Shown here piece after piece: positions 1 through 12,847 of a DNA stretch of 64,000 nt. The stretch is from assembly GCA_039621445.1 (NCBI GenBank), contig CP154956.1, forward strand, positions 67,898,452 to 67,962,451. Direction: 5' to 3'. The notes under the pieces are model-generated. The model made no database searches. It saw only the letters and a program-made list of their open reading frames with translations, and was not told the DNA's origin. The stretch's first letter is position 1; each line of letters opens with the position of its first letter. The position numbers were made by a program, and so were the translations under genes. The DNA is from Euglena gracilis (lineage: Eukaryota; Euglenida; Euglenophyceae; Euglenales).

Positions 1-1796
1 CAAGCACGTTTCACGGGGTAGTTAAGCACGTTGCACGGGTTACGTAAGTACGTTGCATGGGTTACTTAAGCACGTTGCGCGGGTTAGGTAAGCACGTTGG
101 ACGGGTTTGGTAGGCACGCGCCCCGGGCTTGGTCAACACGTTGCACGGGTTAGGTTAGCACGTTACACAGGTTTGGTAAGCACGTTACACGGGTTAGGTA
201 TGTCCGAGTCATGGGCTAGCTAAGCACGTTGCATGGGTTAATTAAGCACGTTGCATGGGTTAATACGTACGTTTCACGTGTTAGTTGAGCACGTAGCACG
301 GGTTAAGTACGTTGTACGGGTTAAGTTAGCAAGTTGCATGGGTAAGGTAAGTTCGTAGCACGGGTTTGTTAAGGACGTGTCACGGGTTTGGTGAGCACGT
401 TGCGCGACGTAGTTAAGCACGTTGCACGGGTTAGATACGTTGTACGGGAGAGTTAGCACGTTGTACGGGTTAGGTTAGCACGTTGCACGGGTTAGGCAAG
501 CACGTTTCACGGGGTAGTTAAGCATGTTGCACAGGTTAGGTACGTTGCACGGGTGAGTTGGCACGTTGCACTCGTTAGTTTAGCATGTTGCACGGGTTAG
601 GCAAGCACGTTGCACAGGTTTGGTTAGCACGTTGCACGGGTTAGGTAAGTACGTTGCATGGGTTACTTAAGCACGTTGCGCGGGTTAGGTAAGCACGTTG
701 GACGGGTTTGGTAGGCACGCGACCCGGTTTGGTCAACACGTTGCACGGGTTAGGTTAGCACGTTGCACGGGTTTGGTAAGCACGTTGCACGGGTTAGGCA
801 TGTCCGAGGCATGGGCTAGCTAAGCACGTTGCATGGGTTAATTAAGCACGTTGCATGGGTTAATACGTACGTTTCACGGGTTAGTTGAGCACGTAGAACG
901 GGTTAAGTACGTTGTACGGGTTAAGTTAGCACGTTGCACGGGTTAGGTAACTTCGTAGCACAGGTTTGTTAAGGACGTGTCACGGGTTTGGTAAGCACGT
1001 TGCAAGGGGTAGTTAAGCACGTTGCACGGGTTAGGTTTGCACTATGGATGGGTTAGGCAAGCACGTAGGCAAGCACGTGTTAGTTTTGTAGGTTGTAGTG
1101 GTTTTGCAAGCACGTGAGCCGGGTTTGGTGAGCACGTTGCAGGGGTTAGGCAAGCACGTTGCATGGGTTAGTAAAGCACGTTGCATGGGTTCGGTAAGTT
1201 GCGCGGGTTTGGAAGGGGTTTGATAAGCACGTTGCACGGGTTGGGTAAAGATGTTTTTGTGTGTTAGAGAACGTTGCACGGGTCAGGTGAGCACGTTGCA
1301 CAGGTTAGAGAAGCAGGTTTCACGGGTTAGGTAAGCATGGGTTTGGTAGAGACGCTTTTTGGTTTAGGTGAATTCGTGGCAGAAGAACTTTGAATGGGTT
1401 AGGTAAGCAGGTTGTACGTGATAGGTAAATAGGTAAAGGACATTGCACGGGTTAGGTAAGGACCTTGCACGGGTTTGGTAAGCACGTTGCACGGGTTGGG
1501 TATGCACGTCGTACAGGATCGGTAAGCATGTTGTAACCGTTAGCTGACCACGTTGCACGTGTTAAGTTAGCGAGTTGCACGGGGTATGTGAGGACGTTGC
1601 GCACGTTAGGTAAGCGCGTTGCACGGGTTAGGTGGGCATGTTGTATGGGTTAGGTAAGCACGTTGCATGGTTTCGGTAAGCACGTTGCACGGTTTGGAAG
1701 CACGTTGCACAAGTTTGGTAAGCACGTTGCATGGGTTAGGTAAAGAATTGCACGGGTTTGGTAAACATGTTGTATGGTTTAGGTCAGTGCGGTCAG
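1..1796 (+). repeat. 22-bp satellite array, left block
   Basis: This is a tandem array of a roughly 22-bp monomer made of GCACGTTGCAC followed by GGGTTAGGTTA or GGGTTTGGTAA. Monomers vary by CACGGG/CATGGG swaps, by the C-rich variant CGCGACCCGGG, and by shortened units of about 18 bp. The second half looks like degenerate TTAGGG telomere repeat and the first half is a near-palindrome. Because 22 is not a multiple of 3, spurious open frames arise on both strands. A special sub-block at about 1,040-1,790 recurs near 14,860, 25,660 and 38,715 and always precedes the end of an array. No gene is seen. Confidence 0.95.
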
Positions 1797-1834
1797 GTGA
1801 GCACTTTTGATATTTTTTTTGGTGAGCACCTTTT

Positions 1835-1880
1835 GGGCACCGCTGCCCGTGCGTCAGCACGGGCCGGGCACCGCTTGTCT
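1835..1880. repeat. Conserved junction box with hairpin (copy 1 of 4)
   Basis: This 46-bp block recurs almost unchanged at 16,049-16,094, 26,301-26,346 and 39,356-39,401, always where satellite ends. It contains a perfect hairpin at 1,845-1,864 (GCCCGTGC, loop GTCA, GCACGGGC), flanked by two direct copies of GGGCACCGC. In two copies it is followed by an AT dinucleotide run and the microsatellite module. In the other two it is followed directly by kinase sequence. Its function is unknown. It could be a recombination or insertion boundary. Confidence 0.85.
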
Positions 1881-2213
1881 ATATATATATTCCTCTAAGA
1901 ACCGCGATCCGGGTTAGGAGGGCCGCCCCCGGGCGTAGGGGAGGGAAACCAAACGCCATTCCCGGGGGGGTGCGACCCGGACCATTCGATCCGGCGTGGG
2001 ACGCTGATGCCGGTTTATGGGGTCGGATTCCGACGGGACCGCTGCCCGGCGGAGAAATTCGCATTTTACCGGCCCAAAATCCGCCCGGGTGAATCCTAAT
2101 TCATCGGCGAGCCGTAGGGGGTTTTTCCCTTGAGCAAAGGCAGGCAGTCTCAAATCCTCAAACCAATTCAATCAACCAAATCAATCAAATCAATCAATCA
2201 AATCAATCAATCA

Positions 2214-2247
<34 letters not shown>

Positions 2248-2252
2248 CCAAT

Positions 2253-2285
<33 letters not shown>

Positions 2286-3585
2286 AATCCGTCAGTCAAC
2301 CAGTCAATCAGTCAGTCAGTCAGTCAGTCAGTCAGTCAATCCAACCAATCAATCTATCAATCAATCCGTCAGTCAACCAGTCAATCAGTCAATCAGTCAG
2401 TCAGTCAATCCAATCAATCTGCAGTAGTTCACAGTTGGTCCAGTTCACTGAAAGTCGATTTTGCAAAATTTGATTTTTTCGTCCTTTGCAGTGACAGGAA
2501 GCCAGGTTACAGCCTGAGACCAGTTTTTTCTGATTCAGCCCCCCCAGTGAACCCCGGAAAACACCCCTGGTTGACCTGCCAAATTTCAAAGGTCGAAAAG
2601 ATTTACCAATTTCACGTTCTGGCAGGTTTGAGTAAATGATGCTCATTCAGGTTCATCTTTTGGTTGAGGAATGTGAGCCACAGGGATTTAGTGAAAAATG
2701 TTTCTTTCTCTCAGGCAATTCATGAATGAGGCAATTTTTTTTCTGTGAGTTGACTTTGAAATGCAAGGGACGAGTTGGACTTGAAGGGGGAAGAATATGG
2801 GTTTGGTGGAGGCATGTGAATATCTTTCTTTTTGGTTTGGTTTTCTTTCCTTTCCCCCACAGGACATTGAGATTGAGACAGAGTTGATTTGAATGGAAAG
2901 AGTTCAGTTGAATTTGAATGGAAAGAAGTTTTGAGAATGACCAAGTGTTTTGAGCACCTGAAATGGCAGTGAAGCCAGTCAAAGGTGTGCCTTTTTTTCA
3001 TCTGAGAAGTCAGTTCAAGATGCTGAGAGGTTCCTTGACAAGCAACGACTCCACCTTAATTGGTTTGCGCGGCCCTGATTTTTCTGTTGTCCATGTTCTT
3101 GTGTGTTGGCTTTTGTGTGTGAAATTGTCAACTTGGAAATTCAACACCCACAGGTTGAAATGATATTTTTTGGTTCCTCAACCTCAAAATCCCCAACGCC
3201 CCCTTTTTAAAGGCTTAAATCATAAAAGTAAAAGCGATGAACTTTTTTTTTGCCAAAGGCGGACAATTTTTCGGGCATTTGGGCCATTTGGGTTTTGGGT
3301 GAAACCTGGGTTTTCAACCCAAAACCAGCAGCCGAAACGAACTTTTTTGGATTCCTCGACCCCAAAAACCATGGTTTGGAGCAAAAAACTGGGCCTGAAC
3401 TCCCCAAGGGGGCCAAGTGACGCACTTTTTTTTTGTTTTGGGGGGGTCGTTCGTATAACAATTTTTCGTGCATTTTGTCCTGATTGGGTGAAAACTGGGC
3501 TGACAATTCTGCGAAATCAGCAGCTTAGACCAACTTTTTTAAATTCCCCGAACCAAAAAAACCCTGGGTTGCTGGGCCTGAAGGG
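1881..3585 (+). repeat. Non-satellite module with (CAAT)n, copy 1
   Basis: This 1.7-kb non-satellite block has near-identical copies at about 16,095-17,810 and 27,006-28,680. Two 3' fragments lie at about 21,741-22,075 and 34,793-35,131. In order it holds a short AT run, a GC-rich part, a (CAAT)n/(CAGT)n microsatellite, a T-rich part with pyrimidine-tract and CAG sequences resembling 3' splice sites, and a roughly 200-bp unit duplicated in tandem at its 3' end (about 3,250-3,580). Frames across it are repetitive or shadow frames, and no convincing protein was found. It may be an old repeat element or gene debris carried with the satellite. Confidence 0.85.
2160..2421 (+). repeat. (CAAT)n/(CAGT)n microsatellite
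   Basis: Tetranucleotide runs of CAAT and CAGT with CTAT variants. Read in frame they give Ser/Asn/Gln/Ile-rich repeats that look like a long open frame but follow entirely from the simple repeat. Equivalent tracts lie at about 16,382-16,630 and 27,254-27,502. Confidence 0.95.
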
Positions 3586-6500
3586 GTTGGTAAGCACGTT
3601 GCCAGGGGTAGTTAAGCACGTTGCATGGGTTAGTACGTACGTTTCACGGTTTAGTTGAGCACGTAGGACGGGTTCATTATGTCGTACGGTTTAAGTTGCA
3701 CGGGTTAGGTAAGTTCGTAGCACGGGTTTGTTAAGAACTTGTCACGGGTTAAGTAAGCACGTTGCACGGGGTAGTTGCACGGGTTAGGTAAGCACGTTAC
3801 ACGGGTTTGGTAGGCACGTTCCACGGGTTTGGTAAGCACGTTGCACGGGTAAGGTTAGTTGAGCACGTTGTACGTTGTAAATACGTTGTACGGGTCAGGT
3901 AAGTTCGTAGAACCGATTTGTTAAGAACATGTCACGGGTTTGGGAAGCACGTTGCACGGGGTAGTTAAGCACGTTGCACGGGTTAGGTACGTTGCACGGG
4001 TGAGTTGGCACGTTGCACGGGTTAGCTAAGTACGTTGCACGGGTTTGGTTAGCACGTTTCACGGGTTAGGTAAGTTCGCAGGACGGGTTTGTTAAGGCGT
4101 GCCACGGGTTTGGTAAGCACATTGCACGGGGTAGTTAAGCACGTTGCACGGGTTAGGTACGTTGCACGGGTGAGTTCGCACGTTGCACGGGTTAGGTTAG
4201 CACGTTGCACGGGTTAGGTAAGCACTTTGCACGGGTTTTATAAGCACGTTTCACGGGCTAGGTAAGCACGTTGCACGGGTTTGGTAAGCACGCGACCCGG
4301 GTTTGGTCAACACGTTGCACGGGTTAGGTTAGCACGTTGCACGGGTTAGGTAAGCACGTTACACGGGTTGGGTATGTCCCACGCATGGGCTAGCTAAGCA
4401 CGTTGCATGGGTTAATACGCACGTTTCATGGGTTAGTTGAGCACGTAGGACGGGTTCATTATGTCGTACGGTTTAAGTTGCACGGGTTAGGTAAGTTCGT
4501 AGCACGGGTTTGTTAAGAACTTGTCACGGGTTAAGTAAGCACGTTGCACGGGGTAGTTGCACGGGTTAGGTAAGCACGTTACACGGGTTTGGTAGGCACG
4601 TTCCACGGGTTTGGTAAGCACGTTGCACGGGTAAGGTTAGTTGAGCACGTTGCATGGGTTAATTAAGCACGTTGCACGGGTTAGTACGTACGTTGCGCGG
4701 GTTGGTTGAGCACGTAGCACGGGTTAAGTACGTTGTACGGGTTAAGTAAGCAACGGATTAGGTAAGTTCGTAGCACGGGTTTGTTAAGCACGTGTCACGG
4801 GTTTGGTAAGCACGTTGCACGGGGTAGTTAAGCACGTTGCACGGGTTAGGTACGTTGCACGGGTGAGTTGGCACGTTGCACGGGTTAGCTAAGTACGTTG
4901 CACGGGTTTGGTTAGCACGTTTCACGGGTTAGGTAAGTTCGCAGGACGGGTTTGTTAAGGCGTGCCACGGGTTTGGTAAGCACATTGCACGGGGTAGTTA
5001 AGCACGTTGCACGGGTTAGGTACGTTGCACGGGTGAGTTCGCACGTTGCACGGGTTAGGTTAGCACGTTGCACGGGTTAGGTAAGCACTTTGCACGGGTT
5101 TTGTAAGCACGTTTCACGGGTTAGGTAAGTACGTTGCATGGGTTACTTAAGCACGTTGCGCGGGTTAGGTAAGCACGTTGCACGGGTTTGGTAAGCACGC
5201 GACCCGGGTTTGGTCAACACGTTGCACGGGTTAGGTTAGCACGTTGCACGGGTTAGGTAAGCACGTTACACGGGTTGGGTATGTCCCACGCATGGGCTAG
5301 CTAAGCACGTTGCATGGGTTAATACGCACGTTTCATGGGTTAGTTGAGCACGTAGGACGGGTTCATTATGTCGTACGGTTTAAGTTGCACGGGTTAGGTA
5401 AGTTCGTAGCACGGGTTTGTTAAGAACTTGTCACGGGTTAAGTAAGCACGTTGCACGGGGTAGTTGCACGGGTTAGGTAAGCACGTTACACGGGTTTGGT
5501 AGGCACGTTCCACGGGTTTGGTAAGCACGTTGCACGGGTAAGGTTAGTTGAGCACGTTGCATGGGTTAATTAAGCACGTTGCACGGGTTAGTACGTACGT
5601 TGCGCGGGTTGGTTGAGCACGTAGCACGGGTTAAGTACGTTGTACGGGTTAAGTAAGCAACGGGTTAGGTAAGTTCGTAGCACGGGTTTGTTAAGGACGT
5701 GTCACGGGTTTGGTAAGCACGTTGCACGGGGTAGTTAAGCACGTTGCACGGGTTAGGTACGTTGCTCGGGTGAGTTCGCACGTTGCACGGGTTAGGTTAG
5801 CACGTTGCGCGGGTGAGGTAAGCACGTTGCACGGGTTAGGTAAGGTAAGCACGTTGCACGGGTTAGTACGCACGTTGGACTGGTTTGGTAGGCACGCGAC
5901 CCGAGTTAGGTAAGCACGTTGCACGGGTTAGGTAAGCACGTTGCACGGGTTTGCACGGGTTTGGTAGAGCACGTTGCATGGGTTACGTAAGCACGTTGCA
6001 CGGGTTAGGTACGTTGCGCGGGTGAGTTCGCACGTTGCATGGGTTAGGTTAGCACGTTGCACAGGTTAGGTAAGCACGTTGCATGGCTTTGGTTAGCACG
6101 TTTCACGGGTTAGGTACGTTCGTAGCACGGGTTTGTTAAGCACGTGTCACGGGTTTGGTAAGCACGTTGCACGGGGTAGTTAAGCACGTTGCACGGGTTA
6201 GGTACGTTGCACGGGTGAGTTGGCACGTTGCACGGGTTAGGTAAGTTCGTAGCACGGGTTTGTTAAGCACGTGTCACGGGTTTGGTAAGCACGTTGCACA
6301 GGGTAGTTAAGCACGTTGCGCGGGTTAGGTACGTTGCACGGGTGAGTTCGCACGTTGCACGGGTCAGGTTAGCACGTTGCACGGGTTTGGTAAGCACGTT
6401 TCACGGGTTAGCTAAGTACGTTGCATGGGTTACTTAAGCACGTTGCGCGGGTTAGGTAAGCAAGTTGCACGGGTTTGGTAAAAACGTTGCACGGGTTTGG

Positions 6501-9500
6501 TAAGCACGTTGCACAGGGTAGTTAAGCACGTTGCACGGGTTAGGTACGTTGCATGGGTGAGTTCACACGTCGCACGGGTTAGGCAAGCACGTTGCACTGA
6601 TTCGGTAAGCACGTTTCACGGGTTAGGTAAGTACGTTGCATGGGTCACTTAAGCACGTTGCGCGGGTTAGGTAAGCACGTTGCACGGGTTAGGTACGTTG
6701 CACGGGTGAGTTCGCACGTTGCACGGGTTAGGTTAGCACGTTGCACGGGTTAGGTAAGCACTTTGCACGGGTTTTATAAGCACGTTTCACGGGCTAGGTA
6801 AGCACGTTGCACGGGTTTGGTAAGCACGCGACCCGGGTTTGGTCAACACGTTGCACGGGTTAGGTTAGCACGTTGCACGGGTTAGGTAAGCACGTTACAC
6901 GGGTTGGGTATGTCCCACGCATGGGCTAGCTAAGCACGTTGCATGGGTTAATACGCACGTTTCATGGGTTAGTTGAGCACGTAGGACGGGTTCATTATGT
7001 CGTACGGTTTAAGTTGCACGGGTTAGGTAAGTTCGTAGCACGGGTTTGTTAAGAACTTGTCACGGGTTAAGTAAGCACGTTGCACGGGGTAGTTGCACGG
7101 GTTAGGTAAGCACGTTACACGGGTTTGGTAGGCACGTTCCACGGGTTTGGTAAGCACGTTGCACGGGTAAGGTTAGTTGAGCACGTTGCATGGGTTAATT
7201 AAGCACGTTGCACGGGTTAGTACGTACGTTGCGCGGGTTGGTTGAGCACGTAGCACGGGTTAAGTACGTTGTACGGGTTAAGTAAGCAACGGATTAGGTA
7301 AGTTCGTAGCACGGGTTTGTTAAGCACGTGTCACGGGTTTGGTAAGCACGTTGCACGGGGTAGTTAAGCACGTTGCACGGGTTAGGTACGTTGCACGGGT
7401 GAGTTGGCACGTTGCACGGGTTAGCTAAGTACGTTGCACGGGTTTGGTTAGCACGTTTCACGGGTTAGGTAAGTTCGCAGGACGGGTTTGTTAAGGCGTG
7501 CCACGGGTTTGGTAAGCACATTGCACGGGGTAGTTAAGCACGTTGCACGGGTTAGGTACGTTGCACGGGTGAGTTCGCACGTTGCACGGGTTAGGTTAGC
7601 ACGTTGCACGGGTTAGGTAAGCACTTTGCACGGGTTTTGTAAGCACGTTTCACGGGTTAGGTAAGTACGTTGCATGGGTTACTTAAGCACGTTGCGCGGG
7701 TTAGGTAAGCACGTTGCACGGGTTTGGTAAGCACGCGACCCGGGTTTGGTCAACACGTTGCACGGGTTAGGTTAGCACGTTGCACGGGTTAGGTGAGCAC
7801 GTTACACGGGTTGGGTATGTCCCACGCATGGGCTAGCTAAGCACGTTGCATGGGTTAATACGCACGTTTCATGGGTTAGTTGAGCACGTAGGACGGGTTC
7901 ATTATGTCGTACGGTTTAAGTTGCACGGGTTAGGTAAGTTCGTAGCACGGGTTTGTTAAGAACTTGTCACGGGTTAAGTAAGCACGTTGCACGGGGTAGT
8001 TGCACGGGTTAGGTAAGCACGTTACACGGGTTTGGTAGGCACGTTCCACGGGTTTGGTAAGCACGTTGCACGGGTAAGGTTAGTTGAGCACGTTGCATGG
8101 GTTAATTAAGCACGTTGCACGGGTTAGTACGTACGTTGCGCGGGTTGGTTGAGCACGTAGCACGGGTTAAGTACGTTGTACGGGTTAAGTAAGCAACGGG
8201 TTAGGTAAGTTCGTAGCACGGGTTTGTTAAGGACGTGTCACGGGTTTGGTAAGCACGTTGCACGGGGTAGTTAAGCACGTTGCACGGGTTAGGTACGTTG
8301 CTCGGGTGAGTTCGCACGTTGCCCGGGTTAGGTTAGCACGTTGCGCGGGTGAGGTAAGCACGTTGCACGGGTTAGGTAAGGTAAGCACGTTGCACAGGTT
8401 AGTACGCACGTTGGACTGGTTTGGTAGGCACGCGACCCGAGTTAGGTAAGCACGTTGCACGGGTTAGGTAAGCACGTTGCACGGGTTTGCACGGGTTTGG
8501 TAGAGCACGTTGCATGGGTTACGTAAGCACGTTGCACGGGTTAGGTACGTTGCGCGGGTGAGTTCGCACGTTGCATGGGTTAGGTTAGCACGTTGCACAG
8601 GTTAGGTAAGCACGTTGCATGGCTTTGGTTAGCACGTTTCACGGGTTAGGTACGTTCGTAGCACGGATTTGTTAAGCACGTGTCACGGGTTTGGTAAGCA
8701 CGTTGCACGGGGTAGTTAATAAAGCACGTTAGGTACGTGAGTTGGCACGTTGCACGGGTTAGGTAAGTTCGTAGCACGGGTTTGTTAAGCGCGTGTCACG
8801 GGTTTGGTAAGCACGTTGCACAGGGTAGTTAAGCACGTTGCGCGGGTTAGGTACGTTGCACGGGTGAGTTCGCACGTTGCACGGGTCAGGTTAGCACGTT
8901 GCACGGGTTTGGTAAGCACGTTTCACGGGTTAGCTAAGTACGTTGCATGGGTTACTTAAGCACGTTGCGCGGGTTAGGTAAGCAAGTTGCACGGGTTTGG
9001 TAAAAACGTTGCACGGGTTTGGTAAGCACGTTGCACAGGGTAGTTAAGCACGTTGCACGGGTTAGGTACGTTGCATGGGTGAGTTCACACGTCGCACGGG
9101 TTAGGCAAGCACGTTGCACTGATTCGGTAAGCACGTTTCACGGGTTAGGTAAGTACGTTGCATGGGTCACTTAAGCACGTTGCGCGGGTTAGGTAAGCAC
9201 GTTGCACGGGTTAGGTACGTTGCACGGGTGAGTTCGCACGTTGCACGGGTTAGGTTAGCACGTTGCACGGGTTAGGTAAGCACGTTACACGGGTTGGGTA
9301 TGTCCCACGCATGGGCTAGCTAAGCACGTTGCATGGGTTAATACGCACGTTTCATGGGTTAGTTGAGCACGTAGGACGGGTTCATTATGTCGTACGGTTT
9401 AAGTTGCATGGGTTAGGTAAGTTCGTAGCACGGGTTTGTTAAGAACTTGTCACGGGTTAAGTAAGCACGTTGCACGGGGTAGTTGCACGGGTTAGGTAAG

Positions 9501-12500
9501 CACGTTACACGGGTTTGGTAGGCACGTTCCACGGGTTTGGTAAGCACGTTGCACGGGTAAGGTTAGTTGAGCACGTTGCATGGGTTAATTAAGCACGTTG
9601 CACGGGTTAGTACGTACGTTGCGCGGGTTGGTTGAGCACGTAGCACGGGTTAAGTACGTTGTACGGGTTAAGTAAGCAACGGATTAGGTAAGTTCGTAGC
9701 ACGGGTTTGTTAAGCACGTGTCACGGGTTTGGTAAGCACGTTGCACGGGGTAGTTAAGCACGTTGCACGGGTTAGGTACGTTGCACGGGTGAGTTGGCAC
9801 GTTGCACGGGTTAGCTAAGTACGTTGCACGGGTTTGGTTAGCACGTTTCACGGGTTAGGTAAGTTCGCAGGACGGGTTTGTTAAGGCGTGCCACGGGTTT
9901 GGTAAGCACATTGCACGGGGTAGTTAAGCACGTTGCACGGGTTAGGTACGTTGCACGGGTGAGTTCGCACGTTGCACGGGTTAGGTTAGCACGTTGCACG
10001 GGTTAGGTAAGCACTTTGCACGGGTTTTGTAAGCACGTTTCACGGGTTAGGTAAGTACGTTGCATGGGTTACTTAAGCACGTTGCGCGGGTTAGGTAAGC
10101 ACGTTGCACGGGTTTGGTAAGCACGCGACCCGGGTTTGGTCAACACGTTGCACGGGTTAGGTTAGCACGTTGCACGGGTTAGGTGAGCACGTTACACGGG
10201 TTGGGTATGTCCCACGCATGGGCTAGCTAAGCACGTTGCATGGGTTAATACGCACGTTTCATGGGTTAGTTGAGCACGTAGGACGTGTTCATTATGTCGT
10301 ACGGTTTAAGTTGCACGGGTTAGGTAAGTTCGTAGCACGGGTTTGTTAAGAACTTGTCACGGGTTAAGTAAGCACGTTGCACGGGGTAGTTGCACGGGTT
10401 AGGTAAGCACGTTACACGGGTTTGGTAGGCACGTTCCACGGGTTTGGTAAGCACGTTGCACGGGTAAGGTTAGTTGAGCACGTTGCATGGGTTAATTAAG
10501 CACGTTGCACGGGTTAGTGCGTACGTTGCGCGGGTTGGTTGAGCACGTAGCACGGGTTAAGTACGTTGTACGGGTTAAGTAAGCAACGGGTTAGGTAAGT
10601 TCGTAGCACGGGTTTGTTAAGGACGTGTCACGGGTTTGGTAAGCACGTTGCACGGGGTAGTTAAGCACGTTGCACGGGTTAGGTACGTTGCTCGGGTGAG
10701 TTCGCACGTTGCACGGGTTAGGTTAGCACGTTGCGCGGGTGAGGTAAGCACGTTGCACGGGTTAGGTAAGGTAAGCACGTTGCACAGGTTAGTACGCACG
10801 TTGGACTGGTTTGGTAGGCACGCGACCCGAGTTAGGTAAGCACGTTGCACGGGTTAGGTAAGCACGTTGCACGGGTTTGCACGGGTTTGGTAGAGCACGT
10901 TGCATGGGTTACGTAAGCACGTTGCACGGGTTAGGTACGTTGCGCGGGTGAGTTCGCACGTTGCATGGGTTAGGTTAGCACGTTGCACAGGTTAGGTAAG
11001 CACGTTGCATGGCTTTGGTTAGCACGTTTCACGGGTTAGGTACGTTCGTAGCACGGATTTGTTAAGCACGTGTCACGGGTTTGGTAAGCACGTTGCACGG
11101 GGTAGTTAAGCCCGTTGCACGGGTTAGGTACGTTGCACGGGTGAGTTGGCACGTTGCACGGGTTAGGTAAGTTCGTAGCACGGGTTTGTTAAGCACGTGT
11201 CACGGGTTTGGTAAGCACGTTGCACAGGGTAGTTAAGCACGTTGCGCGGGTTAGGTACGTTGCACGGGTGAGTTCGCACGTTGCACGGGTCAGGTTAGCA
11301 CGTTGCACGGGTTTGGTAAGCACGTTTCACGGGTTAGCTAAGTACGTTGCATGGGTTACTTAAGCACGTTGCGCGGGTTAGGTAAGCAAGTTGCACGGGT
11401 TTGGTAAAAACGTTGCACGGGTTTGGTAAGCACGTTGCACAGGGTAGTTAAGCACGTTGCACGGGTTAGGTACGTTGCATGGGTGAGTTCACACGTCGCA
11501 CGGGTTAGGCAAGCACGTTGCACTGATTCGGTAAGCACGTTTCACGGGTTAGGTAAGTACGTTGCATGGGTCACTTAAGCACGTTGCGCGGGTTAGGTAA
11601 GCACGTTGCACGGGTTAGGTACGTTGCACGGGTGAGTTCGCACGTTGCACGGGTTTGATCAACATGTTGCACGGGTTAGGTTAGCACGTTGCACGGGTTT
11701 GGTAAGCACGTTACACGGGTTAGGTATGTCCGAGGCACGGGGTAGCTAAGCACGTTGCATGGGTTAATACGCACGTTTCACGGGTTAGTTGAGCACGTTG
11801 CACGGGTTAAGTTTGTTGTACGGGTTAAGTTAGCACTTTGTACGGGTTAGGTAAGTTCGTAGCACGGGTTTGTTAAGGACGTGTCACGGGATTGGTAAGC
11901 ACGTTGCACGGGGTAGTTAAGCCCGTTGCACGGGTTAGGTACGTTGTACGGGTGAGTTAGCACGTTGCACGGGTTAGGTTAGCACGTTGCACGGGTTAGG
12001 TAAGCACGTTACACGGGTTTGGTAAGCACGTTGCACGGGTTAGTCAAGCACGTTGCACGGGTTAGGACGTACGTTGGACGGGTTTGGTAGTCACGCGACC
12101 CGGGTTGGGTAAGCACGTTGCACGGGTTAGGTTAGCACGTTGCACGGGTTAGGTTAGTTAAGCACGTTGCATGCGTTAATTAAGCACGTTGCATGGGTTA
12201 GTACGTACATTACGTGGGATCGTTGAGCACGTAGCACGGGTTAAGTACGTTGTACAGGTTAAGTAAGCACGTTGCACGGGTTAGGTAAGTTCGTAGCACG
12301 GGTTTGTTAAGGATGTGTTACGGGTTTGGTAAGCACGTTGCACGGGGTAGTTAAGCACGTTGCACGGGTTAGGTACGTTGCACGGGTGAGTTCGCACGTT
12401 GCACGGGTTAGGTTAGCACGTTGCGCGGGTTAGGTAAGCACGTTGCACGGGTAAGGTAAGCACGTTGCACGGGTTAGTACGCACGTTGCACGGGTTAGGT

Positions 12501-12625
12501 AAGCACGTTGCACGGGTTTGGTAGAGCACGTTGCACGGGTTACGTAAGCACGTTGCACGGGTTAGGTACGTTGCACGGGTGAGTTCGCACGTTGCACGGG
12601 TTAGGTTAGCATGTTGCACGGGTTG
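3586..12625 (+). repeat. Satellite array with ~2.4-2.5 kb higher-order repeats
   Basis: The array uses the same 22-bp satellite, organised into higher-order units. The same landmark strings recur at about 4,140, 6,679 and 9,203 and, in part, about 11,604. Units are therefore about 2.54, 2.52 and 2.40 kb. The third unit lacks a segment of about 130 bp that the others carry near their start. A nested sub-period of about 0.8-0.9 kb is also visible: the landmark containing TTCATTATGTCGTACGG occurs near 3,670, 4,453 and 5,358. Copies differ at only a few positions, which points to recent unequal exchange or conversion. No gene is seen. Confidence 0.93.
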
Positions 12626-12847
12626 CACCCGTGACTCGTTCTTAACAAACCCGTGCTACGAACTTACCTAACCCGTGCAACGTGCTAACCTAACCCGTGC
12701 AACGTGTTGACCAAACCCGGGTCGCGTGCTTACCAAACCTGTGCAACGTGCTTACCTAACCCGCGCAACGTGCTTAAGTGACCCATGCAACGTACTTACC
12801 TAACCCGTGAAGCGTGCTTACCAAACCCGTGCAAAGTGCTTACCTAA
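12626..12847 (-). repeat. Inverted segment of the satellite
   Basis: For about 220 bp the monomers run in the opposite orientation (CCCGTGCAACGTGCTTACC type). The right junction is a perfect 20-bp palindrome, GCTTACCTAATTAGGTAAGC, at 12,838-12,857. The left junction, near 12,620, also reads as a small palindrome, GCACGGGTTGCACCCGTGA being imperfectly symmetric. The segment is an inversion or a fold-back insertion within the array. Confidence 0.92.

Noticed and set aside
2130-2639. Ser/Asn/Gln-rich open frame (also at 16,196 and 27,068)
   Set aside because: It follows from the (CAAT)n/(CAGT)n microsatellite; the flanking parts are not conserved as protein beyond the DNA duplication.
3020-3112. 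Short stretch reading STLIGLRGPDFSVV, reminiscent of a proteasome beta subunit N-terminus (also in module copies 2 and 3)
   Set aside because: Only about 14 residues are similar, the expected following residues are absent, and no further proteasome sequence or convincing exon structure lies around it. At most it is a gene scrap.
3250-3580. Open frames with FRAFGPFGFWVKPGF and a second similar half
   Set aside because: This is a roughly 200-bp noncoding unit duplicated in tandem. The protein similarity between halves reflects DNA similarity, and several frames are equally open.
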